A stretch of 64,000 nt of DNA. Source: Balamuthia mandrillaris (taxonomy: Eukaryota; Discosea; Longamoebia; Balamuthiidae). A program made the position numbers and the translations under genes. Below the pieces are notes generated by a model. It saw only the letters and a program-made list of their open reading frames with translations, was not told the DNA's origin and did not search any database. Within the stretch, counting starts at the first letter, position 1. Each line of letters starts with the position of its first letter. Location: positions 10,001 through 74,000 of the forward strand of contig JAVKOQ010000083.1 of NCBI GenBank assembly GCA_031835245.1, read 5' to 3'. This document shows positions 53,759-64,000 of this stretch, piece after piece.

Positions 53759-53893
53759 GGGGATATAAGCTAATATAGGGTCAGCCCCATATATAAACCC
53801 TAACCTTGATTTCCATCACCAAAAAAAGAGGGTGCTTCCCACCGCCTTTTCGCCGATCAACAAGGAGCAATCTCGTGGCCAGCCCCTTGACTA
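53749..53893 (+). repeat. 145-base unit shared with copy D at 31108-31250
   Basis: It starts at AGGACGTCCT and ends at CCTTGACT. It matches 31108-31250 in the opposite orientation with only a few differences by eye. It contains no gene. Confidence 0.8.
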
Positions 53894-54406
53894 AGGCGGC
53901 GCAAAGATCATAAGATCTAAGGACAACGAAAATAGAAATCACGACATTAGTCTTTTGGGCCAATGAGCATGTTTCCCGCCAAAACAACCCTTCCTTCTCC
54001 CACGCCTCTGAAGGCAAAGTGGTGGGTTGGGGTGTGGGGTGGGGTGTACGGAATGGATGCTCATGCTGCTGCTGCCGCCAATAAACTTTTGGTACTCGTC
54101 ATTCGCCTTGACACTTTTCTGCTACTCGTTTTCTTTTCTTCTCTTCTCTTCTTTTCTTTCTTTTCAAAAGTAAACACACAGACACACACATCCACGCAGC
54201 TCCACGCACCACCGTATTTCTCATTGCTACGCTTCTACTACACAAGGAGGAAACCAGCGGAAGGAGGCAGAGGTGGAAACCGAAGCGGTTCAGCCGCAGG
54301 CAGGGGCACTGCTCCGATTGAAAAGGTAGCGTTCTTTTTTCTCTGCTCGCTCACTACATTTTTTGATGATGGAAAAAAAAATTTGTCCCATTGATCGGCT
54401 TGATCT
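53891..54406 (+). mobile_element. Dispersed repeat, copy B (longest copy)
   Basis: It begins CTAAGGCGGCGCAAAGATCA. 53891-54386 matches copy A; 54386-54406 (TGATCGGCTTGATCTTGGCG) matches the outer end of copy C but is missing from A. It is therefore the most complete of the three. No transposase is present, so it would be non-autonomous if it is a transposon. Confidence 0.7.
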
Positions 54407-54537
54407 TGGCGCCCTCCTAGTTGGTCGAACCGTCACGATCTTCTTTTTCCTTTTATCGTATGCCGCATCGATAATTCATTGGAATTGTTCAAAATTTTTT
54501 GTATTATCGCATAAATTGATCAATTATCGATTGACAA

Positions 54538-54543
54538 GTCGAC
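54538..54543. promoter_or_regulatory. GTCGAC motif upstream of the CLU gene
   Basis: It lies 56 bases before the start codon at 54599, just outside the repeat island. Confidence 0.3.
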
Positions 54544-54598
54544 TTTAATTCAAGTAATTTATTTGTTTGAGAGAAAAAAAGAACTCCAAACGACGAAG

Positions 54599-57500
54599 AT
54601 GAAGAAGAAAGCGGAGGAGGAGGAGGAGGAGCAGGAATGGAACACAAGGAAGGTGCATTCCACGGGCGACCTCCAAAGATTTCACCTAAGGAGCAAGCAG
54701 CAACAACAACGACAACAACCCATTACGACGCCACTTGGCACCACGTACCCGTATGAGACAGAGCTCCCGCAACAGCAGTTCTATCTCAGCACCTATTCCT
54801 TCTTTCTGTTGCCGCGTTATTCTGCCCCTGTTCACGGGTCTCTCTCTTCTTTCTTTCTTTATTTATTTTTTATTTGTCATTTCTATATTTATTTTATTTT
54901 ATTTTAACTTTATTTTATTTTAACTTTCATTATAACTTCAATAGAGATACGTTTGAGCGGGTGCAAACCAGAATAACTTTTGCGCGGCACGCCAGACGGT
55001 CCAGCTCCCTCAAGGAGAACATCAAGTACTCCACGCAACAATGGGCGGCCCTCCAGCTCTCCGCCATGCGCAGCCACCTCCTCCTTCGCATCGAGGCGGC
55101 CGCCAAGAGCAGAGCTCTCAAGGAATGGGAGTGGAAGAAACGGGTTGCTCTTCGTCGTCGTAGGCGTAGTCTCAGTCTCAGTCTTGGCCGCCGTTCTGTC
55201 GCGACGACGAACGTCGACAACAGCGACGAAGAGAAGGCAGAAGCAAACCGAAAGAGGTTTTGGGCAAGTTTGGATATGTATGCACCCAACGTTTGTCCGT
55301 CTGATTCAGAAGAAGAAGAACGAGAAGAACAAGAACAAGAACAAGAAGTACAAGAACAAGAAAAGCTGGAAAAGAGAAACGAAGGAAGCACGACGATTAC
55401 AAGAACGATAACGACAGCATGCTCTTCAATGACTGTCGACGAGTACAGCGTTGTAACTTTTGAAGAGTTAAATCAACAACAGCAACAGCAAAAAGCAACA
55501 AACGAAAAAGAAAATGAGGAGGAAGAAGAACCAGAGACAGAAGAGGAGGACACGTCAACGAGTCAACCTGCTCTTTCCTCGACATCGCTTCTTCGGGACC
55601 TCTCTCAAAATGAGGAACAGTGGGAGGCTCTTTCATGGCAAGACAAGTTCTTGCGGGTCTTTGACTTGTTGCGGAGGCGAGCACAACCTGATGCACCAAT
55701 GGATGAGACACAGCAGCAAGGAATCGAGGATGGAGATGAGGAGCAGGAAGATGGTTGGAATGAAACCGTAGAAGATCGTTATAGGTAACAACTACTCTTC
55801 CAATATTCTTGTTCTCCTTCTCTTCTTCTTGTTGTTGAAGTTGTTTGTCCTCTTCTTTTCTTATTTTTCCTCCTCCTTCTTGTTCTTGTTCTTCTTCTTA
55901 ATGTTTTCAAAACAATGAGAATAGAGTATATCACTTGTTGGGCACGTTATCCCGAGACTTCATCATAGCAGCCAAAGAGTACGGCAAGATTATCATTACC
56001 GAACGCTTCCTCCCCGTCAGCCAAAAGACTATCAAACCAACCAACCACAAAGGACTCGGCGGAGACAAGTTCCTCGTCAACAACATCTACTTCAAGTTCG
56101 CCATCGACCGCAAAGGATTGTTTGGTGGAGAAACAGCCGGTGATGAATGTGCAGCCAAAGTAGCCGCTCATGAGCTCAAGTCGTTAATACATGTGATGAA
56201 CGTTTGGGTACCGGCTGTCTACTTTCCTATGATGGTGTTGGTAGAGTATAGAGGCTTCACGCTTATAGCAATGACTGCCCTGCCGATTGCGGGCACGAAC
56301 ACGTTGAAATACGGCAGCAACGATGCGGGAAGGACCGTTCGCAACGACGCCCCTGCGCTGGATAGGAAGATGAAGCTGTTGGCGGAGAGGCTGAACCTAA
56401 AACCCCATCTGGTGAGAGGAGGAGGAACCAACGGTCAAAAACCGGTTGTTGTTTATACTGCGGCTGATTTCGAGGGACATGTTGGACTGGATGGCCGGCA
56501 TTATGTCTTGGTAGCTATTCATCTGCTTGTTCATGTTCCTTCTTCCTTTTATATTCATGACATTAATTCTACAAACTTCATTAGGACTTTTCAAGAACGT
56601 TTCCTCCAACCCCTTATCAAAGCAGTCGTCCAGGCTCTCATCTTTACAACCTATTCCGTCCTGAGTTTGTGAGGAAGTATCCTCACGGCCCTCTTTGCTC
56701 CGACGCCTATTCCTCGTTCATGCATGAAAGTGAATTCCAAGAACACAACGCCGACATCCCTAAAGCTTTTGCTTACCTGGAAGAACATAACATTCCCACT
56801 TTAGCTCATTATCTGCTCTTCGAAGTTGCTGAAATGGAAAAGACGATGGACTTTCCTCTCATCCAAAAGCTGCATTTCTATGGCATCAATGTTCGTTATT
56901 TGGGTCGGGTTCGCTCCACTTTACAACAACTACGAAAGCGATCGAAAGCAAGAGAAACATTTATAACATCAAATGAACCGGAGGATAAAGAAGGAGAAGA
57001 ACAAGAGCAAGATATTCTGAAACAATTGATGGAAGAACAAGAAGCACAGTTGAATAGGAGCATTTACGTTGCCATGCGAAACAACAACAACAGCTCATCT
57101 TCTCCCTTTCCTCCTTCGCCGCTATCAACTCCATGCGGTTCTTCTCCCTGCTCTCCTTCCTCTGCTTCTGCTTCTTCATACGATACGTTTTGGGAGGATT
57201 TGATATTGCTGGAAATGATTGCTCGCGTTTGTAAGAGCATTATCAAACGAAAGCTACGAAAGAAGATGCAACGAACCACCTCGCAGGAAGCGTTCAACAA
57301 GATCGTCATCGACCACATCAACATGATGTTGGGCAACTGCCACTCAAGCTCTCGCAACGAACAGTTTTGGCAACGCAAGTTGAAGCCTGAATTGATGACA
57401 AAGTTTGAGAACGCTCTCACTCCCGAAGAAAGCCATCCCGAGTTTTCTCTTTACGATATGTTTGCTCGAAGCGACACCCTCCAACATCAACAGCAACAAA

Positions 57501-59822
57501 CAACAAGCGTGGCAAACGATCCTATTCACCAACAGAAGAATTTTCTTTTTCAGTTGGATAGGAAGACTCGGCCTTCCACGAAACCAAAAGCATCGAAGAG
57601 AGCTACAAGCAACTTCTTCAACAGTCTAGGCTTCTTGTTTTATCGGACGAGCAAAATGTTGGGCGCCAAGTTCGATGACTGCTCCCTCAAGACCATCTTG
57701 AAAGATCCCTTTGTGTTCCTTCGGTCGTGTTCTCCGTTGGATCATACCGACCTTGATCACTTGAAAGTGCGAGTCAAGTACATGAATATCGCTGCTCATG
57801 CTCAAGGTTTGTTGTTGTTTTCTTTTTTTGTTTTTGCTTTTCTTTCATTAACAGAAGCTTTCGTTCTTTAACAGCCGTGACGTTGTTAATGAAAGCACAT
57901 GAAGGAATAGGGCTGGAAGGCCCTGGAGCTGCTACCACAAGCATGCCTCAACCACCTGCCATCAAAAGCTCGAACGGCCGCATTGCCGGTGCTAAATACG
58001 TTCGTTTGAACACAAAAGCTATAGAGCTGCTATACAAAGCATTGGACTGCGATCCCAGTAATCACATCACTTTAAGGTTATGTGAAGTTGTTCGCTTCAA
58101 GAGAAGCTTTTAAAAAAAACTGAACGTTGAATACAGAAAACTAGGCGATGCGTTGGCAGCTATGGACAGAGATGCAGAAGCAAGAATAGCTTATAAAGCA
58201 GCCATAAAGGCGAATCCCAGTGACTGTGCCAATTACTTTCGTTATGCGGTTCTGCTCGAAAAAGTGCACAAGTACGACATGGCGGAGTACTACTATCTGC
58301 AAGGGTTGGAGAGACAACCCACGAACGCCACCTGTCTCAGCACTTATGCTGACTTTGTGGCCACCTTCCGACGTAATAATAGGTTTGTTCTTCTGTATCT
58401 TATTTTGTTTTTTTGGTTCTTCTCTTCCTCTTTCTCTTGCTGCTTCGCCTTTCCTCATGTCATTCTAACTCTGTTATATAACAGAGATGCAAATAGACTT
58501 TATGCTGCAGCGCTGTATCGCTGCGAAGAAGAAATACAAAGCGAACGAGAAGAAGAACGTTCAAACAAAGAAGTACAACCTCGATTTCAACCGCCAATCT
58601 ATCCTCACTACAAAGCATGCATTCTGAACAACTATGCCATCTTCCGATTGTTCGCTTTCGGAGACACAGTGACCGCTGAGAAAATGTTTCGGCATTGCGT
58701 TACCACGGAACCCAACAATGCTCGTTTCCTTCGAAACTTTGCCAACTTTCTTCTTCGCAAACATGAATTCACCTCGAAAGAGGAAGGAACTGCCTACAAA
58801 CAGCAACGCAATGAGAAAGGAAAAGAAAACGGCGAAAAAGGAGAAGCAAATGCAAAGCAATATGGTGATGAAGAAGAAGAGCAAGAGGAAAAGAAAAGAA
58901 AGAGAAGCGAGAAAGCAGACATGGAGACTAACAGAGATTTGGTGGAAGCAAACAAGTACCTGGACAGAGCTTTGGAGTTGGAGCGAATATACGGAACTAA
59001 AGGAGAGGACTGGAAGCGCTTGCAACGGCCTCTCGTCTTTATCACCGCCAATCGGTTCAAGTTCTTTGAGGCCTCCAAGATTCTTAACCGGTCTCACAAG
59101 AAATGGGAGATACGCATGGCAAAGGTTTCTTCCTTTCTTTGTTCCACTTTTTGGTGTGTCTCTCCATTAACAACACATTCATAATGCCAGATTCGCCTTG
59201 CCTCTCCTTTGAAGGATCCCCAAAGGAACATGTTGAGTCCCGTTCTCACGGAGGACCAATTGCAGCGCTTCAAGCAACGGTTGGAAGCTGCCTACTCCAT
59301 TCTTTGCACTCCGCTGATCTTTGAGAAAGTCGGGCTTCAGTTTTGTGATGAGGAGATAACGTTTGGCGGCAAGGCTATTAGAGACGTCCCCAGTTTTGCG
59401 AAAGCCAACAACGGCAGAAGGTTGTGCCTGTTCCTTTATGTGGCTTTTACGGATGGTTGTCCAGGTTAGTCTCTTTCATTCCACTTGTCGCGTAGATTAT
59501 TTCTTGCTTATGCGTAAACACAACAGAGCACGATCGGGTGTTTGAAGGAAGAATATATTGTAAAGTAGTTTATCCACCACGAGGCACGGAAGGTTTTGGC
59601 TTTGAGTATGCTATCTTCTCTTTTTATTTTTTTTTTGTCAATTTAACACAAAAACCTCTCAGCACAATAATGGAGCCAGAAGGAATAGTGCCGCCGAGAA
59701 CGATCTCAGAGCTGCACCGAAACAGACACCTCATCAGCATGCGCACGAACCCCTACACTCAGCTGAACCTCTGGTTGGACGAGCTGCAGCGCACCAAGCC
59801 ACAGCAGTTCCATTCCCTGTGA
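54599..59822 (+). CDS. CLU-domain and TPR protein (clustered-mitochondria-like)
   Basis: The ATG at 54599 starts a Lys/Glu-rich region. An IQ-like basic helix and acidic Gln/Glu tracts follow (to about 55785). The next exons carry a CLU-type domain: GLGGDKFLVNNIYFKFAIDR, ECAAKVAAHELKSL, YFPMMVLVEYRGFTLIAMTA, TLKYGSNDAGRT, then DFEGHVGLDGRHYVL. After more low-complexity inserts come TPR-like repeats (about 57990-59100): ALAAMDRDAEARIAYKAAIK, NYFRYAVLLEKVHKYDMAEY, ANKYLDRALELERIYG. The end has CLFLYVAFTDGCP and LNLWLDELQRTKP. Many CLU proteins combine this domain with TPRs and bind mRNAs for mitochondrial proteins, but this one is divergent and may have another role. One gene is favoured because introns join in phase, for example phase 2 at GFGF|DTIM. 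A split into two genes near 57870 cannot be excluded. Confidence 0.72.
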
Positions 59823-60139
59823 ATCGAACTATACTAATCATTTTTGCTCAGAAATTACTTCGAAGAAAAATTTCGGAGTCGGAAAACTTTATAAAAAGGA
59901 AAAGTTTAACTCCGCAATTTTGTCACTTTTTTTTTCTAAGAAATACGTCCCAAAAAACAACAAAGCGGGAAACGAAAGGGGAGTGCCCTCGCGCGACGAC
60001 GTTTCTGAATCGGATCCCTCTTTCTTTCTTTCGTTCTTTTTTTTTTTTTTTTTTTGGCTTCTCTTTGAACGTTATTCTCTCAACTTTATTTGTAGCTTTT
60101 TCTTTTGGCGTTCGTTGAAAACAGAGAAAGAAAAGAAAG
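59823..60139. other. Intergenic region
   Basis: It is A/T-rich, with a T run at about 60037-60055. It is presumed to hold the 3' UTR of the CLU gene and the promoter of the next gene. No gene is seen. Confidence 0.5.
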
Positions 60140-62665
60140 ATGATGATGACGGAGAGCGATTCTGCGGTTTCTGCGGAGGGTTCATTGCTCTCCAGCTCCC
60201 CTTTTGGAGGCTTTTCTTCTTCTTCTTCTTCTTCTTCTTCTTCTTCACAGCGTGGCGCTTCGACGGGTTCGAAGACCACCGTAAATGCACACCCAAGACA
60301 TCTCACTCCCTCCTCTTCTGCCGCTCTCTCTCCTCCTTCTTCTGCCTCGTCTTCTACGCCTTCTCCTTCGGCTGCTGTTGTTCCTTCTTTACAACAACAA
60401 CAAGAAGACGAGGACGACTTGCTGCTGTTGTCGATGTTCCAAAGCGAAGGAGAGCAGTGGCAGCTCTCTGCTTCGTTGACCGATAAGCTTTCCTTCCTTC
60501 GCTCTCTCGGCATTAACAGGTTTTCTTTTTTTGCTTCTCTTTTTTTTTCTATTTTCTACTTTTTCTATTTTTTCTATTTTTTCTATTTTTTTTATTTTTT
60601 TGTTTTTAATTTTTTAATTTTAATTTTTACTTTTTTTATTTGAAAATAATATAATTTTATTTTCACATAAATAACCCGAACGTTTATTATTCAAAAACAA
60701 CGTTATGAAAGTATACCGAGTTTGGAGGAAATGGAAAGACAGTTGCAACTGTACAGCTTTCTGCAGCCGCTGCTCACCATGCTCACCCCGGCTCAAGTGG
60801 AGACGCAGCTGAGGCGGTGGAAGAACACTCGCCACGTTGGATCTGCTGAGCAAAACAAGACCAAGCTCGCCACAATGTTTGCTTCCTTTTCTCTCTTTTG
60901 CATTTTCTTATCCTTTTCATCTTCTTCTATGCGTTCTTCTATTTCATTTTTTCTCGTTCTTCTTATTCATTATTCACCTTGTTCTTCTTCTTCTTCTTCT
61001 TCTTCTTCTTCTTCTTGTCTCAACAGCTTTCGGAAGGTGATAGATTGGTGTCATAGCGCTGCGTTTAGTAGGGAGGGGTTAGTTACTCGTTTGACTGTTT
61101 TTGGTCTATCTAGTTCTGGGGATATCTCCACGATGATTACTCGTCTTATCACACGAGCAATTTTGGCACCTTCCGACGATGAGGCGTCTGATCTTCCTTC
61201 ATCTGTGCCTTCTCCTTCTTTCTCTTGCCCTTCTTCTACTTCGTCAACTTTTACGTTACCATCTGCTGTTTCAATGGGTGATGCCAACGATGCAACATTT
61301 AAAACGCCTTTACCTCCTTCGCCACACACGATGAAACGTTCTCCGTCTCGCTCCGATCGACGACATAAGTCTTCATCAGCGGCTCCATTACTCCTCTCCT
61401 TCCAGCAACACGAGAGAAAACCTGAATACAGCAATTCATTTGAGGATGCTTCCTCAAATTCTTCTAACTCATCACGAGGAGACCCACGAAGACTGAATGT
61501 GCCTCTTCTCCTTCCTCGTAACCCCTCTTCTCCCTCTCAACTAGCTTACCCTTCTGCTAATTCAGATATTTCCTCGCCTTCCGCCTCTTCTTCGCTCGCT
61601 GTTCCTGTGCCTCCCGTTTATCTCCTCTCTCGTTCCTCCACTTCTTCATCTTCTTCTGCTTCCCACAATACACTTTCTCCTCTCTCCTGTACTCCTCCTT
61701 CTTCCCCTACCCCGGATGTCATCCTCTATGCTGACAAGTGGACAGTACCGACGAAACATTTTTGCTTGTTTGGAATTTCGGATGCCACTCCATTCTCTCC
61801 ATTTTCCCCGGCTTTTGCCTTTCCTTCCAGCTATCGCTCGAAAGTAGTAAGCGCCTTTCCTTCTTCAGCTTCTACTTCTGCGTCTGCTTCTTCTCCTTCT
61901 GCTTCTGCTTCATTGTCACCCACTTCTCATTCTTTTTCCTCTGGAAAAACGAGAAAGGTATCTTCACCATCCTCTTCTCCGTCATACTCTCCTCCAACCT
62001 CCCAGCGATCGAACCATACACCTGAGAACAACCAATCCTATCAACAAAAGAACACTGATCCCTCTTCTTCTACTCCTCTTCCTTCATCCTCCTCCAAAGT
62101 TCGATCTCCTCTTCCTATTATATGTTCTCTGGGAAATGATAACAACCTTGCTTCCTCTTCTTCTTTCCTTGCCGGGCCTCGTGATGCCTCCAGTGTAACG
62201 CCATCAACACCCGAACGAGGAGAAGAAGAAGAACAAGCAGCTTCGTTGATGTTGTTAGCCTGCTCGGTAGTTACAACTGAGCCATTCTTTCACGGCGATA
62301 CAACAACAACGAAGAAGAGAAAACGGAAACGAGTCTCGACAGCAGCTGTGGACGATGCTCAACTCATCAAAACAACAATAAACAAGAAGCACCAACGAAA
62401 AAGACCACGAAGCAACAGCGCCACAAACGTGAAGTCAACGGCACAGCAAAGGAAGCGATTGGAAGCGAGTGAAGGAGTAAAAGATACTGAACCAGCGGCC
62501 CCTCATTCTCCCAACAATAAGCCGCACTCGCCAAGGAAACGACGAGGTGGACAACAGGCCCGGAGTTTGGACTCAAGAAGGAAGACAGGTGCACTCTCTG
62601 GCGGTGATACTGCTGCAGATTTACTTGCTTACCTCGCCTCCTCTTCTTCTCGGCGGAAGGAGTAA
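60140..62665 (+). CDS. Ser-rich nuclear protein with a SAP-like motif
   Basis: Three exons, 60140-~60518, ~60711-60877 and ~61028-62665, join in phase (GIN|SIPSLEEMERQL and LAT|IFRKVIDW). The N-terminus is poly-Ser and acidic. The middle has two helical parts: SLEEMERQLQLYSFLQPLL and then SREGLVTRLTVFGLSSSGDI followed by MITRLI. The second has the helix-turn-helix spacing and G-L-S-x-S-G turn of a SAP DNA-binding motif. The long C-terminal part (about 500 residues) is Ser/Pro-rich and disordered, with basic clusters TTKKRKRKRVS and HQRKRPRS that look like nuclear signals. No enzyme domain is seen; a chromatin or RNA-processing role is a guess. The second intron contains TTC repeats (60979-61015), which extend the apparent open frame through the intron. 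Confidence 0.6.
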
Positions 62666-62929
62666 TGCTTGCGTGGTACATATGTTGTTTTTGTTTAATT
62701 ATTTTAAAAATGGTATAAATGGTAATTAACAACTGCCGTTTTCGTTCAATAATATTATTAGTTGGTAATATATAACAACGCGTGTATTCTAGCGTGTTGG
62801 TGATCATCTCCCAATATACTCAGAGTTGTTGTGTTTTCGTAAGAAAGGTAGGTCAAAGGCTTGTTGCCCTGTGAAATACATACAATATGGAAAACAAAAG
62901 AAGGCTGGCGACATGTTCACCCAAACGTG
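62666..62929. other. Intergenic region
   Basis: Convergent 3' ends; AT-rich at 62690-62770. Nothing recognised. Confidence 0.5.
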
Positions 62930-63496
62930 TTAATGCTCTGCCTTCTTCCTTCTGGCAATGGTGCTTTTGCTTCTCCTTCCTTCGCTTGCTCTCCTCTTGG
63001 GGTTCGTCCCTCCCTTTCGAGCGGGCGAGAGGTATTGCAAACCTGTGCCAATTTGCAGGGGATGTTGTGAGCAGGAAGAGGAGGCGGAGGAGCGAGACGG
63101 AGGGTCTGGTTGGATGGGTTGTTGCAAGGAAGGTCCCCATTGTTGAACGGCCGCTTCCACCAGTTGACGATCGTCCACCGCTGCCAGTTCAGGTTCCATG
63201 CACGTTTGGAAAAGCAGCTCCTCCATTTCCTCTATGGCCAACGAAGAGCTGCGCCTGTTGCCAAGGGTACGAGCGCTTTGAGATAAGAGAAGAAAATGGG
63301 GTCTGGCCGGACCGTTCCTTTGGACCGAAGGTTGAACGAGATTCCTGTGGCGGTAGCTGGTTTCAGCATGGTTGTTTACGTTTGAAAAGCGGAGAGCTTC
63401 ATCCGCCATTTGAAGGGAACTTTCCTCCACAGGAGGAGAGGATTCTTCTTCTCTGCAGGAACACAGTTGGTCCCAGTCGCCAAGATGAATATTCAT
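62930..63496 (-). CDS. Hypothetical Ser-rich protein
   Basis: An open frame of 188 codons from the ATG at 63496 to TAA at 62930. It has an acidic start (EEESSPPVEESS), a central helical part (LAIEEMEELLFQTCMEPELA, RQLVEAAVQQW) and a basic end (RRASEGRRSKSTIARRKK), which fits a small nuclear protein. No domain is recognised. The opposite strand is open for 278 codons (62887-63723), so the coding strand is uncertain; the minus frame is preferred because its composition matches the other predicted disordered proteins here. An upstream exon at about 63600-63665 is possible, ending YSSLP before GTGAGG. Confidence 0.4.
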   Translation of the reverse strand: MNIHLGDWDQLCSCREEESSPPVEESSLQMADEALRFSNVNNHAETSYRHRNLVQPSVQRNGPARPHFLLLSQSARTLGNRRSSSLAIEEMEELLFQTCMEPELAAVDDRQLVEAAVQQWGPSLQQPIQPDPPSRSSASSSCSQHPLQIGTGLQYLSPARKGGTNPKRRASEGRRSKSTIARRKKAEH

Positions 63497-63913
63497 TTTT
63501 GCTTCTTGTCAGTGTTGATTTGTTTTGTGTACTGCAAAAGCAAACAAAAAACGCAACTAAAAACCGAAAAGTGTTGTCTGTTGCCTTCCAAAATCCCCTC
63601 ACAGGCAATGATGAATATTGCATTCCCATAAACCAGTCAAACTTCCGCAACAGCTGCCATGGAATCATACAATGGAGCCTCCAGTCAGAGCCCAAAGTCT
63701 ATATTCACGTGTCGTCACGATGAAATAGATAATAATACATTATTTTCCTGGAAATTTTTGTCTACAAAAATCGGCCTAATAACGAAATGTCGACGCGATC
63801 ATCGGGCAATTTATCGGAGATTAAACGGCAAATCGAAAGAAATTTTCGTTCCACTTTTTTTACAAAAACAAAAAAAAAACATTTTGAGCAGCGGAGAAGA
63901 AGGAGAGAGAGAG
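63497..63913. other. Divergent spacer before the PP2C-like gene
   Basis: It contains a possible exon or leader of the minus gene (63600-63665), GTCGAC at 63789-63794 (120 bases before the next start codon) and AT-rich DNA with TTATCGG. No other feature is seen. Confidence 0.4.
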
Positions 63914-64000
63914 ATGCGTTTCGGCTCGTTCTCTCTGCAGGGTCCCTTCCATGCGAACGAAGACAGGCTGGTGGTGCAGCTGCCCCGGCCCAACGACTTG
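63914..64000 (+). CDS. Start of a PP2C-type phosphatase-like protein (3' partial)
   Basis: The ATG at 63914 opens 29 codons to the window edge: MRFGSFSLQGPFHANEDRL and on. A hydrophobic strand, then xxNEDR with the conserved Glu-Asp, is the first motif of PP2C/PPM phosphatases, where the Asp binds metal. The call rests on this one motif, so it is tentative. Confidence 0.4.
   Translation, partial: MRFGSFSLQGPFHANEDRLVVQLPRPNDL

Larger units (their letters stand above)
53677..54432. mobile_element. Composite repeat island flanked by a 21-base direct repeat
   Basis: CCCTCCCAGTTGGTCGAACC at 53677 recurs at 54412 with one mismatch; the shared length is 21 bases. Between them lie a 25-base perfect inverted repeat, the 145-base unit shared with copy D and repeat copy B. 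The flanking pair looks like a long target-site duplication or the breakpoints of a segmental insertion. The island separates the divergent GT2 paralogue 4 and the CLU gene. Confidence 0.6.

Noticed and set aside
62887-63723. 278-codon plus-strand open frame
   Set aside because: It lies opposite the minus-strand candidate at 62930-63496, has irregular composition with scattered Trp/Cys and no domain. Not excluded, but less likely.
1-64000. Retrotransposon, virus-like or polinton-like remnants
   Set aside because: No reverse transcriptase, integrase, capsid, protein-primed polymerase or LTR-type ends were recognised on either strand.

Overview
The window is eukaryotic nuclear DNA. Genes are dense and split by many short GT-AG introns. 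The standard code is used. Introns and UTRs are pyrimidine-rich and full of CT/GA microsatellites. There is a eukaryotic initiator tRNA-Met. Gene content (tandem DH-PH RhoGEF, CLU/TPR protein, ABTB-type ankyrin-BTB, FBXO21, DCAF12, PARP1-like protein, class I PITP, secretory-pathway GT2 and GT49 enzymes) suits a free-living amoeboid protist. My best guess is an amoebozoan of the Acanthamoeba/Balamuthia kind, but this is inferred from style and content only. No retroelement, virus-like element, operon or CRISPR array was seen.

Layout. 0-8.6 kb: 3' part of a double DH-PH RhoGEF, then an ERCC6L/PICH-like SNF2 translocase. 8.9-16 kb: a minus-strand membrane-anchored bZIP factor (ATF6/CREB3-like architecture), then a PARP1-like polymerase with a NADAR domain fused at its N-terminus. 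16-19.5 kb: a tiny SH3 gene between two oppositely oriented copies of a dispersed repeat, an M49-like metallopeptidase and MITE-like palindromes. 19.8-21.5 kb: ABHD1/2/3-type hydrolase. 21.7-25.7 kb: three tandem minus-strand secretory GT2 glycosyltransferase genes (one apparently intact, one with a single apparent frameshift, one truncated). A fourth paralogue lies at 51.9-53.7 kb. 26-36.6 kb: OsmC-like protein, LARGE-like GT49 enzyme, Ser-rich basic protein, ankyrin-double BTB protein, small mitochondrial membrane protein and a possible CENP-W-like histone-fold protein. 36.8-51.6 kb: FBXO21, a mitochondrial membrane protein, tRNA-iMet, class I PITP, ABCB6/HMT1-type half transporter, a secreted protein and DCAF12. 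53.7-64 kb: a composite repeat island, a CLU/TPR protein, a Ser-rich SAP-like nuclear protein, a small uncertain gene and the start of a PP2C-like gene.

The genes are independent housekeeping and signalling genes. Recurrent themes are ADP-ribosylation and genome maintenance (NADAR-PARP, PICH-like), ubiquitin-ligase adaptors (FBXO21, DCAF12, BTB) and secretory-pathway glycosylation (four GT2 loci, one GT49). The strongest unusual signals are the NADAR-PARP fusion, the repeat family shared by the 16-19.5, 31 and 53.7-54.4 kb regions, and a palindromic GTCGAC motif that recurs in intergenic DNA just upstream of many start codons.
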